A DNA stretch of 64,000 bases, taken from the NCBI RefSeq assembly GCF_900109545.1, contig NZ_FOAP01000011.1, positions 124,001-188,000 on the forward strand, read 5' to 3'. The number at the start of each line of letters is the position of its first letter. Position 1 is the stretch's first letter. This stretch comes from Stigmatella aurantiaca (GTDB lineage Bacteria; Myxococcota; Myxococcia; Myxococcales; Myxococcaceae). Under the pieces are notes generated by a model. The model had not been told where the DNA came from, did not search any database, and saw nothing but the letters and a program-made list of their open reading frames with translations. The translations under genes were made by a program, and so were the position numbers. Of the stretch, positions 1 through 8,341 are shown piece by piece.

Positions 1-1
1 C

Positions 2-652
2 GACCGCTTCCCCAACATCTACTCCACCTGCAAGGCCTTCAACATCGACATGGCCGTGCAGCCCATCCCCGTGGTGCCCGCGGCCCACTACATGTGCGGC
101 GGCGTGGTGACGGATCTGCACGGCCGCACCTCCGTACCCGGCCTGTACGCGGTGGGCGAGGTGGCCCACACCGGGCTGCATGGGGCCAACCGGCTCGCCT
201 CCAACTCGCTGCTGGAGGGGCTCGTCTTCGGGCACCGGGCCGCCGTGACCACCGCCGATGAGGTCCGCGCCCTCACCTCCTCCCCCCAGGAGGCCCCCGA
301 GTGGGATGCCGGCAGCGCGGTGGACTCGGACGAGAGCGTCGTCGTCACCCACAACTGGGATGAGATCCGCCGGCTCATGTGGAACTACGTGGGCATCGTC
401 CGCACGGACAAGCGGTTGATGCGCGCCCGGCGCCGGTTGGACCTGCTGCGCGAGGAGATCCGCGACTACTACTGGCGCTTCAAGGTGACGCCGGACGTCA
501 TCGAGCTGCGCAACATCGCCGACGTGGCCCACCTCATCGTCGACTGCGCCAGCCGCCGCAAGGAGAGCCGCGGCCTGCACTTCACGCTCGACTACCCCAA
601 CACGGATGACCACCACGGGCTGCGCGACACGGTGGTCTCCCGCGGGCCCTGA
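2..652 (+). CDS. nadB: L-aspartate oxidase NadB, C-terminal part (5' end outside window)
   Basis: The reading frame is open from the left edge, so the N-terminal half with the FAD-binding Rossmann fold lies outside the window. The visible part carries the family's hallmark run GLYAVGEVAHTGLHGANRLA followed by SNSLLEGLVFG, which forms the FAD and active-site region of NadB and of succinate dehydrogenase/fumarate reductase flavoproteins. The helical C-terminal domain follows. NadB is a cytosolic flavoenzyme that oxidises L-aspartate to iminoaspartate, the first step of NAD synthesis. The next gene starts 6 bp after the stop, so nadB, the rhomboid gene and the LOG gene probably share a transcript. 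The identification is secure from the motif, although the length cannot be judged. Confidence 0.93.
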   Translation, partial: DRFPNIYSTCKAFNIDMAVQPIPVVPAAHYMCGGVVTDLHGRTSVPGLYAVGEVAHTGLHGANRLASNSLLEGLVFGHRAAVTTADEVRALTSSPQEAPEWDAGSAVDSDESVVVTHNWDEIRRLMWNYVGIVRTDKRLMRARRRLDLLREEIRDYYWRFKVTPDVIELRNIADVAHLIVDCASRRKESRGLHFTLDYPNTDDHHGLRDTVVSRGP

Positions 653-658
653 GGACCG

Positions 659-1369
659 ATGGCGCGCAAGCCTCGCATCCTGGATACCCCCAGCCCCGCC
701 CCCGCCTCGGCCCCCGAGCCCCCGCCCCGGCGGTGGACGCCGGTGTGCACGGCCGTGCTCGCCCTCTCGGTGGTGATGTTCTTCCTGGATGGGTTCCTGC
801 TGCGCCGGGGGCTGATTCCCGGCGGCGAGTGGCTGGAGCGGGTGGGCAAGCCGCTCGCCCTCTACGGCCCCCTGGTCCAGCACGGCCAGCCCTGGCGCGT
901 CATCACCTATGCCTTCGAGCACGGCGGCCCCATCCACCTGCTCTTCAACATGTCGGCGGCCTTCACGCTCGGCCCCAGCCTGGAGCGGGCCATTGGCCCG
1001 TGGCGCTTCCTGGGGCTCTCGCTGGTGACGTGCGTGGGCTCGGCCGCCTTCGCGCTGCTGTTCGACTTCGAGCAGCCCACCGTGGGCGCCTCGGGCATGA
1101 TTCTGGGCTGGCTGGGCGCGCTGCTGCCCATCTCCCCGGGCTACACGCGGCGGCAGCTGGGCATGTGGCTGCTGCAGATTGCCCTCATCAGCCTCATTCC
1201 GGGCGTGAGCTGGGCGGGGCACCTGGGCGGTGTCCTCTTTGGCCTGCCCTGCGGCCTAGCGCTGAAGATGGGCAAGGCCGTCTACGCGCGCGCCCTGCCC
1301 CTGCTGCTCTTCATCGCCGCCGTGGTGGCCCTGTTCGCGGCCTACCCGGAGCGGCGCGGAGGTTTCTGA
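659..1369 (+). CDS. rhomboid-family intramembrane serine protease
   Basis: This 236-residue integral membrane protein has a short proline-rich cytoplasmic N-terminus and about six hydrophobic segments. The rhomboid catalytic dyad is visible: Ser145 in the GASG motif and His188 in AGHLGG. The HGGPIHLLFNM segment around residues 87-97 matches the conserved first-helix region with its HxxxN pattern. Rhomboids cleave other membrane proteins within or near their transmembrane helices. The gene sits 6 bp after nadB and ends 1 bp before the LOG gene, so it is operonic, but its neighbours do not indicate a substrate. Family assignment is firm and the biological role is unknown. Confidence 0.93.
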   Translation: MARKPRILDTPSPAPASAPEPPPRRWTPVCTAVLALSVVMFFLDGFLLRRGLIPGGEWLERVGKPLALYGPLVQHGQPWRVITYAFEHGGPIHLLFNMSAAFTLGPSLERAIGPWRFLGLSLVTCVGSAAFALLFDFEQPTVGASGMILGWLGALLPISPGYTRRQLGMWLLQIALISLIPGVSWAGHLGGVLFGLPCGLALKMGKAVYARALPLLLFIAAVVALFAAYPERRGGF

Positions 1370-1370
1370 C

Positions 1371-1964
<594 letters not shown>

Positions 1965-1968
1965 GCCC

Positions 1969-2598
1969 TCAGCGCGCGTGCACCCGCAGCTCGGCGTGGC
2001 CCAGCGTGGAGGCCAGGCGCAGGTGGACGTGGCTCGCCGTGGGCGGAATCACCGGCGTGCCGTCCGTGAGCACCTTCGGGAAGCGGACCCGGTAGGCAAT
2101 CCAGAACACCCCCATGTAGGGGTAGAACGAGCGCATGGACAGGTTCGAGCGGCCCAGGCGCTCGATGGAGGCCGGCTCCACCTCCATGGAGGGCGTCAAC
2201 AGCACCATGCGCCAGATGGTGTTCTTCCGGCCGAAGTCCTCGAAGCGGTAGTCGTTGACGTGGACGCCGAGCCAGAACTCGTGGAACTCGGCCTCCTCGG
2301 CGCGCTCCTTGGCCAGCAGCTCCTCCACGCGGGGCTTGGGCAGGTACTGGAACTGGGCCAGGCGCTGCACGCGCGCTTCCCGGAAAGCCAGCGTCTGGAA
2401 CGTGGCCCCGGCGAACATCCGCGTGTCGAACCCGTCGTAGATCTCCGCCCGGTCCGAGTACTGCAGAAAGAGCTCCTGGTAGGCCTGCTCGGCCCGGCGG
2501 TCCGACAGCTGGGGGGCCGGGTCTCCAATGGTGGGAGGCGTGGTGGTACAGCTGGCCAGCAGCCCCAGCAGCCCCGAAATCAGCAGGCACCTCTTCAC
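1969..2598 (-). CDS. hypothetical lipoprotein
   Basis: The N-terminus is a short lipoprotein signal peptide ending in LLASC, with Cys17 as the expected lipidated residue. The rest is about 190 residues without a family I recognise. It is acidic and aromatic-rich with a predicted alpha/beta mix. The start codon overlaps the pyrE stop by 4 bp, so it is the last gene of the bactofilin/PadC/pyrE operon and is probably translationally coupled to pyrE. It converges on the LOG gene. It should face the periplasm or the inner side of the outer membrane. I assign no function. Confidence 0.8.
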   Translation of the reverse strand: MKRCLLISGLLGLLASCTTTPPTIGDPAPQLSDRRAEQAYQELFLQYSDRAEIYDGFDTRMFAGATFQTLAFREARVQRLAQFQYLPKPRVEELLAKERAEEAEFHEFWLGVHVNDYRFEDFGRKNTIWRMVLLTPSMEVEPASIERLGRSNLSMRSFYPYMGVFWIAYRVRFPKVLTDGTPVIPPTASHVHLRLASTLGHAELRVHAR

Positions 2599-3161
2599 GG
2601 GATGAAGTCCTTGCGCGTGTAGAGCGAGAAGAGCCGGTGGCCCGCGGCCTCCACGGCCTCGCGTCCACCCTCGAGCCGGTCCACCAGCGCGAAGGCGCCC
2701 AGCACGTTGAGCCCCTCGGCCTGGGCCCGCTCAATCGCCTTGAGGGTGGAGCCGCCCGTCGTCACCACGTCCTCGACGATGGCCACCGGCGCGTGCTGGC
2801 CGAGCGCCGCCAGCCCTTCGATCCACTGCCCCGTGCCGTGCCCCTTGGGCTCCTTGCGGACGATGAAGGCCTCGATGGGAGAGCCCGCCAGGTAGCTGGT
2901 GAGGCTCACCGCCGAGGCGAGAGGGTCCGCGCCCAGCGTCAGCCCGCCCACCCCCACCGCCAGCGAGGCCTCGCGCAGGATGACATCCAGCAGCAACCGG
3001 CCGATGAGGAAGTGGCCCTCGGCCATGAGCGCCGTGCGCTTGCAGTCGATGTAGAAGTCCGACTCCTTGCCGGAGGAGAGCACCACGCGGCGCCGCTCGA
3101 AGGAGCGCTCGGTCAGCAGTTCCAACAACCGCGCATGGTCACGTGCCAGGGGCGTCGCCAT
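2595..3161 (-). CDS. pyrE: orotate phosphoribosyltransferase PyrE
   Basis: The product is a 188-residue cytosolic enzyme of pyrimidine synthesis that joins orotate and PRPP to make orotidine 5'-monophosphate. The PRPP-binding signature VAIVEDVVTTGGS is present in the second half, and the substrate-loop region GKESDFYIDCKRTAL is near the N-terminus. Length fits the family. Two adjacent starts exist: GTG at 3164, overlapping the padC stop as GTGA, and ATG at 3161, overlapping it as TGATG. I chose ATG. A housekeeping enzyme at the end of a cytoskeletal operon implies shared transcription rather than shared function. Confidence 0.93.
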   Translation of the reverse strand: MATPLARDHARLLELLTERSFERRRVVLSSGKESDFYIDCKRTALMAEGHFLIGRLLLDVILREASLAVGVGGLTLGADPLASAVSLTSYLAGSPIEAFIVRKEPKGHGTGQWIEGLAALGQHAPVAIVEDVVTTGGSTLKAIERAQAEGLNVLGAFALVDRLEGGREAVEAAGHRLFSLYTRKDFIP

Positions 3162-4099
3162 CACAGGTTCTCCAGGTACTCCACCAGCTCGGACGAGTAC
3201 CGCAGTTGCATCAGCAGCTCCGCCCGGCGTGCCTCATCCAACGAGAGGAACACGTCGGCGAGCAGGGACAGATCCTGGTTGAGGGCGCCCAGCCGCTGGG
3301 CGGCGTCCGCGGCCAGCTCGTCCGCGTCCACTTCCTCCTCCATCGACTCCGGCGCCAGCGAGTCGTCGGACTCCAGCGCCTTCTCCAGCATGTCCCGCGC
3401 CGCGGCGCTCAGGCGCCCCGCGGACTCCAGCGACTCGCGCTTGGCCTCCAGCTCCTCGCGGTCCACGGGGTTGGCGTGAATGGCCGCCGCCAGGGCGATG
3501 AGCAGCGCGTCCTCGTCCGACAGCGCCTCGTGGACGCGCGCCTGGACCCGGTCCCGCTTGAGGAAGCGCAGGGCCGCCACGCGCCGGAAGCCGCAGATGA
3601 TCTGGTAGCGATCCTGCCCCACGGCGCGCACGTCCACCGGGAACAGCTGCCCCAGCCGGGCGATGTCCGTGGCCAGCGCGGAGATCTCCCCGGGCGGACG
3701 GATGCGGAAGGTGGCGTCCTCCTCCAGCTGCTCCAGCGGCAGCGAGGCCAGCACCATCCGGTCCAGCGAAGGCGGCGGCCGCAGCTCGGCCGCGGGCTCC
3801 GGGGAGGGCTCCTCCCGAGGCTCGTCGGCGGGCTCGGCCTGCGCGGACGGAGCCTCGGCGGCGGGCTCCTCCGGCGTGCCTTGCGGCTCCCCGCCATGCG
3901 AAGCCTCCGCCTCGCCCGGAGCGGACTCGCCGGAGGCAGCCGTGTCCGGGGACGGCTCCGTCCCCCCTTCGGGCAAAGCGCCCTGCCCCGGCTCCTCGGG
4001 GTGAGCGGATGCCCCCTCCTGCGGCGGAGGGGCCGAAGACTGCTCCTGTGGCATCTCCGGCTGCCCGTCCTCTCCGTCGACCCTGTTCTCGGCGTCCAT
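3161..4099 (-). CDS. padC: PadC-like protein with ParB/Srx (CTP-binding) domain
   Basis: The 312-residue product has an acidic proline/glutamate-rich N-terminal half that looks disordered. A ParB/Srx-like domain follows at about residues 125-215, including the nucleotide-binding box CGFRRVAAL, and a helical C-terminal tail completes it. There is no helix-turn-helix DNA-binding domain like that of true ParB. In M. xanthus, PadC is encoded directly after bacNOP, binds CTP through this domain and links ParA to bactofilin scaffolds. The same order here makes the assignment strong. ATG at 4099 has an upstream AGGGG at good spacing. A GTG at 4141 in the same frame is the alternative and would add 14 residues. 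Confidence 0.85.
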   Translation of the reverse strand: MDAENRVDGEDGQPEMPQEQSSAPPPQEGASAHPEEPGQGALPEGGTEPSPDTAASGESAPGEAEASHGGEPQGTPEEPAAEAPSAQAEPADEPREEPSPEPAAELRPPPSLDRMVLASLPLEQLEEDATFRIRPPGEISALATDIARLGQLFPVDVRAVGQDRYQIICGFRRVAALRFLKRDRVQARVHEALSDEDALLIALAAAIHANPVDREELEAKRESLESAGRLSAAARDMLEKALESDDSLAPESMEEEVDADELAADAAQRLGALNQDLSLLADVFLSLDEARRAELLMQLRYSSELVEYLENL

Positions 4100-4166
4100 C
4101 GGTACCCCTGGCTCGGCCCGGCACCGTGCCGCGCACGTCACCGGGGCGGCACGGCGAAAGCCCGCC

Positions 4167-4799
4167 CTAGCGGGCCTTCTTCTTCACCACGACCTTTTTC
4201 TTCGCACCCGCTCCCACCACGGGAGGCACGGGCGCGGACACCTCGGTGCGCGCCGCGGCCGCGGCGGCAGGCGGCGGCGGCGGCAGCGGCTTGGACGCGG
4301 GCTTCGCCGGAGGCGGCGGGGGCACGGGACGCGACGGGGGCGTGGGGGCCGCCGTGCGCGCGGGCACCGCCGGGCGGGCGGGCACCGTGGCCACCGCACG
4401 CGTGGTGGGGCGGGCCACCGCCGGGCGCGAGGCGGGCACGCGGCCCGGCTCCACTTCGCCCATGTCCACCCGGCCCCGGAAGCTGGCGCCGTCCACGATG
4501 ATGACGCGCGGAGAGTGGATGTCCCCCACCATGCGGCCCTCGCGGGTGAGCTCCACGCTCTCGGTGGCGTTGATGTTGCCCACCACCACGCCGCTGATGA
4601 TGGCGTTGCGCACGGCCACGTTGGCCTTCACCACGCCCGTGGTCTCCACGATGAGGGTCTTGCTGAGCGTCAGCTCGCCCTCGACCCGTCCCCGGACGGT
4701 GAGGTCCTCATCGCCGGTGAGCCTGCCGCTGATGAGGATGGAGGGCCCCACCACCGTGTTGTCCCCGGACGCGCCGGTCAGATCCTTCGCCGTCGCCAC
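4167..4799 (-). CDS. bacP: bactofilin with proline-rich C-terminal extension (BacP-like)
   Basis: The 210-residue product has a bactofilin beta-helix core at about residues 15-118, recognisable by repeating [19 protein letters not shown]-like turns and the ending [15 protein letters not shown]. About 85 residues rich in Ala and Pro follow, and the chain finishes with a basic tail, [11 protein letters not shown]. Bactofilins form nucleotide-independent filaments. M. xanthus BacP is the long paralogue of the bacNOP set and acts in polar scaffolding. The start is GTG, 3 bp after the bacO stop. The basic tail suggests contact with membrane, nucleic acid or an acidic partner such as the neighbouring PadC, which is inference. 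Confidence 0.88.
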   Translation of the reverse strand: MATAKDLTGASGDNTVVGPSILISGRLTGDEDLTVRGRVEGELTLSKTLIVETTGVVKANVAVRNAIISGVVVGNINATESVELTREGRMVGDIHSPRVIIVDGASFRGRVDMGEVEPGRVPASRPAVARPTTRAVATVPARPAVPARTAAPTPPSRPVPPPPPAKPASKPLPPPPPAAAAAARTEVSAPVPPVVGAGAKKKVVVKKKAR

Positions 4800-4802
4800 G
4801 CG

Positions 4803-5126
4803 TCACCGCTCCTTCTGGTCCATGTCGACGTTGCCCTTGAACGAGGCCCCGTCGGCAATGAGGATGCGGGGGGCCTTGATGTCGCCCACCACGCGGCAGT
4901 CCGTCTTCAGCTCGACCTTGTCGCTGGCGACGATGTTGCCCGTCACCCGGCCGGCGATCTCCACGTTCTGCGTCTCGATGTCCGCCTCGACGACGCCGCT
5001 GCCCTCCACGTAGAGGCTCTCCTTGAGGGAGATCTTCCCCTTCACCGTGCCCTGGATGACCAGGTCTTCGTCGCCGGAGATCTCCCCGTCGATGACGATG
5101 CTCGAGCCAATGACCGTATTCGCCAT
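4803..5126 (-). CDS. bacO: bactofilin (BacO-like)
   Basis: This 107-residue protein is almost entirely a bactofilin core. It starts with NTVIGSSIVIDGEISGDEDL, contains the repeating hydrophobic/glycine register of a right-handed beta-helix, and ends with KAPRILIADGASFKGNVDM. It lacks the long C-terminal extension of the next gene. It is the middle of three tandem bactofilin paralogues on the minus strand, in the order known for M. xanthus bacN-bacO-bacP. It probably co-polymerises with its neighbours in the cytoplasm. There is a 48-bp gap to the upstream bactofilin and a 3-bp gap to the downstream one. Confidence 0.88.
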   Translation of the reverse strand: MANTVIGSSIVIDGEISGDEDLVIQGTVKGKISLKESLYVEGSGVVEADIETQNVEIAGRVTGNIVASDKVELKTDCRVVGDIKAPRILIADGASFKGNVDMDQKER

Positions 5127-5174
5127 GAGTGTTGCACCCCTCCGAAGGGTTGTGCTGCGTCCCGCGACGGGACG

Positions 5175-5564
5175 CTAGATGTCGTCCGGCAGCTTCACTT
5201 CCATCTCGATGGAGCCATTGAACACCGCCCCATCCTCGATGACGATGCGCGGCGCCTTGATGTCGCCGGCCACCTTCGCCGAGGTGTTGATGGACACCCG
5301 CGTCGAGGCGTCGATGTTGCCGCTTGCCTCGCCGTTGATGGTCAGCTCCTCGGCGCGGATGTCCGCCTGAACCTTGCCGGTTCCCTCGATGGTCAGGTGG
5401 TTCTTCAGGGCGATCTGCCCCTCCACCCGCCCCTCGATGACGAGATCGCCGCCGCCGGTGAGGCTGCCCTTGATGACGATGCCCTTGCCGATGATGCCCG
5501 TTTCGCCCTGTGCCATGCGGTGGTGACCCTCGGGAGCGCCATTCGCGTAGAAGACGGCCGTCAT
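5175..5564 (-). CDS. bacN: bactofilin (BacN-like)
   Basis: The product is a 129-residue bactofilin whose core begins at IIGKGIVIKGSLTGGGDL and ends at IKAPRIVIEDGAVFNGSIEM. ATG at 5564 lies 4 bp after the stop of the upstream hydrolase gene and would add a 16-residue leader. An in-frame ATG at 5516 starts right at the core, as many bactofilins do. Neither has a clear Shine-Dalgarno sequence, so the start is uncertain. It is first of the three tandem bactofilins and, with padC, matches the M. xanthus bacNOP-padC cluster for scaffolding the ParABS chromosome-segregation machinery. Confidence 0.87.
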   Translation of the reverse strand: MTAVFYANGAPEGHHRMAQGETGIIGKGIVIKGSLTGGGDLVIEGRVEGQIALKNHLTIEGTGKVQADIRAEELTINGEASGNIDASTRVSINTSAKVAGDIKAPRIVIEDGAVFNGSIEMEVKLPDDI

Positions 5565-5568
5565 TATG

Positions 5569-6405
5569 TCAGAGATGGGCGGAGATCCAGCCGGAGATAT
5601 CCCGGAACACCTCTTCGCGCCCCAGCTCGTTGAGCGGCTCGTGCAACATGCCGGGATACTCCTTGAACTTCTTGTCGGACGCGCCCACCGCCTCGAAGAA
5701 GCCGCGGGCCCCCGCCGGGGCCGCCACGCCGTCGTTGGATCCGCAGAAGATGAAAATGGGTGCTGTCACGCGATTGGCCTGGGCCTGGGCCTCGGTCTGG
5801 GCCTTGCTGGACTCGACGAACCAGCGCGGGGTGACGGTGTCGATGTAGAGGGGGTCCTCGCGCGTCATGCGCACCACCTCCGGGTCCCGGCTGAGGTCCT
5901 CCGGCTTGAGCCCGCTCTTGATGCGCAGCGCGGGCACCACCCAGTTGCCCACGTGCGCCCCGGCCCGCTTGGCCACGGGGGCCTCCAGCGCCAGCTTGAA
6001 GTAGGGGGCTGACAGCACCGCGCCCGCCACGCCCCCGGCGCCCTGCTCCAGGAAGTGGGCCACCATCAGCCCGCCGTGGCTGTGGCCGAGCAGGAAGCGC
6101 TTCTGGGTCCCCGCCGCCTTGCCCACCCGCTCCCAGGCCAGGGCCAGGTCATCCAGGTACTCCGGCCACCGCACACAGTGGCCCCGGCGCCCCTCGGCGC
6201 GGCCATGGCCGCGGTAGTCGAAGCCGTGCACGGCGAAGCCGCTGGCCACCAGCGCGTCCGTGACGAAGCGGTAGCGCTGCATGTGGTCGCCGTAGCCGTG
6301 CACCAGCAGCACGTGCGCGCGGGGGGCGTCCTCCGGGACATCCAGCGTCCAGAGCAACCGGAGCTGGTCCTTCGCGCTGAAGAAGCCCTCGTCGTGGCGT
6401 GCCAT
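5569..6405 (-). CDS. alpha/beta hydrolase (monoacylglycerol lipase / lysophospholipase-like)
   Basis: This 278-residue protein has no signal peptide and a serine-hydrolase fold. It shows the HGYGDH oxyanion-region motif near residue 36, the FDYRGHGRAEG strand-loop typical of monoglyceride lipase and lysophospholipase families, and the nucleophile elbow GHSHGG with Ser109. The likely acid Asp is in CGSNDGV and the likely His in MLHEPLNE near the C-terminus. It probably cleaves acyl-glycerol or lysophospholipid esters, but the substrate cannot be read from sequence. It is immediately upstream of and co-directional with the bactofilin genes, with a 4-bp gap, so it is the first gene of that operon. 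Confidence 0.88.
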   Translation of the reverse strand: MARHDEGFFSAKDQLRLLWTLDVPEDAPRAHVLLVHGYGDHMQRYRFVTDALVASGFAVHGFDYRGHGRAEGRRGHCVRWPEYLDDLALAWERVGKAAGTQKRFLLGHSHGGLMVAHFLEQGAGGVAGAVLSAPYFKLALEAPVAKRAGAHVGNWVVPALRIKSGLKPEDLSRDPEVVRMTREDPLYIDTVTPRWFVESSKAQTEAQAQANRVTAPIFIFCGSNDGVAAPAGARGFFEAVGASDKKFKEYPGMLHEPLNELGREEVFRDISGWISAHL

Positions 6406-6417
6406 CGGGCCCGGAAC

Positions 6418-8304
6418 TTAGCGGCCCGGCGGCTCCGTGGACAGTATCTTCAGCTTCCGCTCCAGCCCCTGACGCTGCGCCGGCAGCTCGGCGGCCTCGG
6501 GGTCCAGCGTCAGTACCTCCAGGGCGCGGCGCCAGGCCTCCGCCGCGTCCGTGGGCCGGGAGGCCGCCCGGTACGCATCCCCCAGGTGCTCGAGGATGAC
6601 GGGCTCCTCGGGCTCCAGCTGGGTGGCGCGCTCCAGGGTCTCCACCGCGCGCTGGTACTCCTTGCGCCGGAAGTAGACCCACCCGAGCGAGTCGAGGAAG
6701 GCCCCGGTGTCCGGGCGCAGCGCCAGCGCGCGCAGCACCAGCCGCTCCGCCTCCTGGACGTCGTGCCCATGCAGCACCAGCATGTAGCCCAGGAAGTTCA
6801 GCGCCGAGGCGTTGTCCGGGTTGATGCGCAGCACGGCCCGCATCTGCGCGAGTGCCCCCTCCACCTGGCCCTGCTGCTCATAGGCCCCCCCCAGCGCGTA
6901 CAGGAGCGCCTCGTCCCGGGGGCGCTGGGCGAGCGCCTCGCGCAGCACCGCCACCCCCTCGGCCGGGCGCCCCTGGCGCTGCCGGGTGGCGGCGAGCGCC
7001 TCGTACAGCTCGGCGGAGGGGGTGCGCGCCAGGGCCTCCTTCAGCAGGGCCTCGGCCTGCGCGGGCGCCCCGCCCCGCTCCACCGCCCGGGCATACTGCA
7101 CCCAGAGGGCCGCGTCCTCCGGGCCGTCCTTCAGGGCCTGCTGGTAGAGCGCCAGCGCCTGGGCATGCGCCCCCACCCGGGAGAGGCACCCCGCGCGGCG
7201 CATGCGCACCTCCTCGAAGAGCTCGGAAGTCTCCGGCACCTCGCCATAGGCCGCCGCGGCCTCGGCGTAGCGGCGCCGGCGCTCGTGGACGAGCCCCGCA
7301 TAATAGGAGATGCGCGGCTCCAGGGATGTGCCCCGGCGGGCCGTGTCCAGCACCTCCGCCGCGGCGGCCGTCTCGCGCGAGGCGAGGAAGGCGAACGCCA
7401 CCCGCACCGTCAGCTCCGGATCGTCCGACAGGGACAGCAGCCGGTCGAAGTACGCCCGGGCCCGGGTGGCCGAGCCCTGCTTGAGGGCCACCCGCCCCGC
7501 CGACAGCAGCACCTCCCGGTTGTCCGCATCCTGTTCGAGGGAGCGGGAGAATGCCTCCTCGGCACTCGCGAGCTGCCCCGCGGCCTCGTACAGCCGGGCC
7601 AGCGCCACCCAGGCCTCCCCATCGCCCGGGTCCCTCTCGGTAGCGCGCACCAGCAGGCGCTCCGCCCGGGAGCGGTCGCCCCGCTCGGCCAGGGCGAGCC
7701 CCAGGCGGCGGTAGCCCGAGGCCTCCCCGGGCAGCGCCGTGGCCAGCGCCTCCACCACCTTCACCGCCTCGTCCGGCTCGCGCGTCTCCAGGTACGCCTG
7801 GGCCAGCGCCCAGTAGGCCTCGGGCTCCCGGGGCCGCAGCCCCACCGCGCGGCGCAGGTGCATCCGCGCGCGCGTGTAGCGCTTGCCCTCCAGGAGGATG
7901 CGCCCGAGCAACACGTGCGCCGGGTAGTACCGGGGCGAGCGCTCCACCGCCCGGCGCAGCTCGCGCTCGGCCTTGGCCAGCTCACCCAGCCGGGCGTACT
8001 CCTCGCCCAGTTGGGTGAGGAGGTAGGGATTGCCCTCGTCCGTGGCCAGCGCCAGCCGCAGCTCATCCACCGCGGCCCCGTGCGCCCCGGAGTGGTGCAG
8101 GCGCCGGGACTGGAGAAAGTGCGCGTAGCTGGCCGGGGAGGCATACCGCTCCTGCCCCTCCCGGGCGTTGATGGCCTCGCGCATCGCCTCCCGGTCCACG
8201 GAGGGGCGCCGCCCGGGCGCCGCGGACGCGGACATGGACAGGCCCACCAGGACCCACAGCGGCACGGCTCGGTGAAGGCGAAGGGGGCGCACGCGGAAAC
8301 CCAT
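6418..8304 (-). CDS. secreted/periplasmic tetratricopeptide-repeat protein
   Basis: The 628-residue product has a hydrophobic export signal at about residues 10-30. It is then built almost entirely of 34-residue TPR units, for example the run AEAWRRALEVL near the C-terminus. There is no catalytic domain. ATG at 8304 is chosen because the frame upstream of it overlaps the kinase gene and has non-coding composition. Such TPR proteins scaffold envelope complexes or act in secretion and polysaccharide export. The gene is 12 bp from the downstream hydrolase and may be transcribed with it. No specific role can be assigned. Confidence 0.82.
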   Translation of the reverse strand: MGFRVRPLRLHRAVPLWVLVGLSMSASAAPGRRPSVDREAMREAINAREGQERYASPASYAHFLQSRRLHHSGAHGAAVDELRLALATDEGNPYLLTQLGEEYARLGELAKAERELRRAVERSPRYYPAHVLLGRILLEGKRYTRARMHLRRAVGLRPREPEAYWALAQAYLETREPDEAVKVVEALATALPGEASGYRRLGLALAERGDRSRAERLLVRATERDPGDGEAWVALARLYEAAGQLASAEEAFSRSLEQDADNREVLLSAGRVALKQGSATRARAYFDRLLSLSDDPELTVRVAFAFLASRETAAAAEVLDTARRGTSLEPRISYYAGLVHERRRRYAEAAAAYGEVPETSELFEEVRMRRAGCLSRVGAHAQALALYQQALKDGPEDAALWVQYARAVERGGAPAQAEALLKEALARTPSAELYEALAATRQRQGRPAEGVAVLREALAQRPRDEALLYALGGAYEQQGQVEGALAQMRAVLRINPDNASALNFLGYMLVLHGHDVQEAERLVLRALALRPDTGAFLDSLGWVYFRRKEYQRAVETLERATQLEPEEPVILEHLGDAYRAASRPTDAAEAWRRALEVLTLDPEAAELPAQRQGLERKLKILSTEPPGR

Positions 8305-8341
8305 TCTAGCGCGCCGCCCTCCGCCTGGCACGGGCGAGCCC

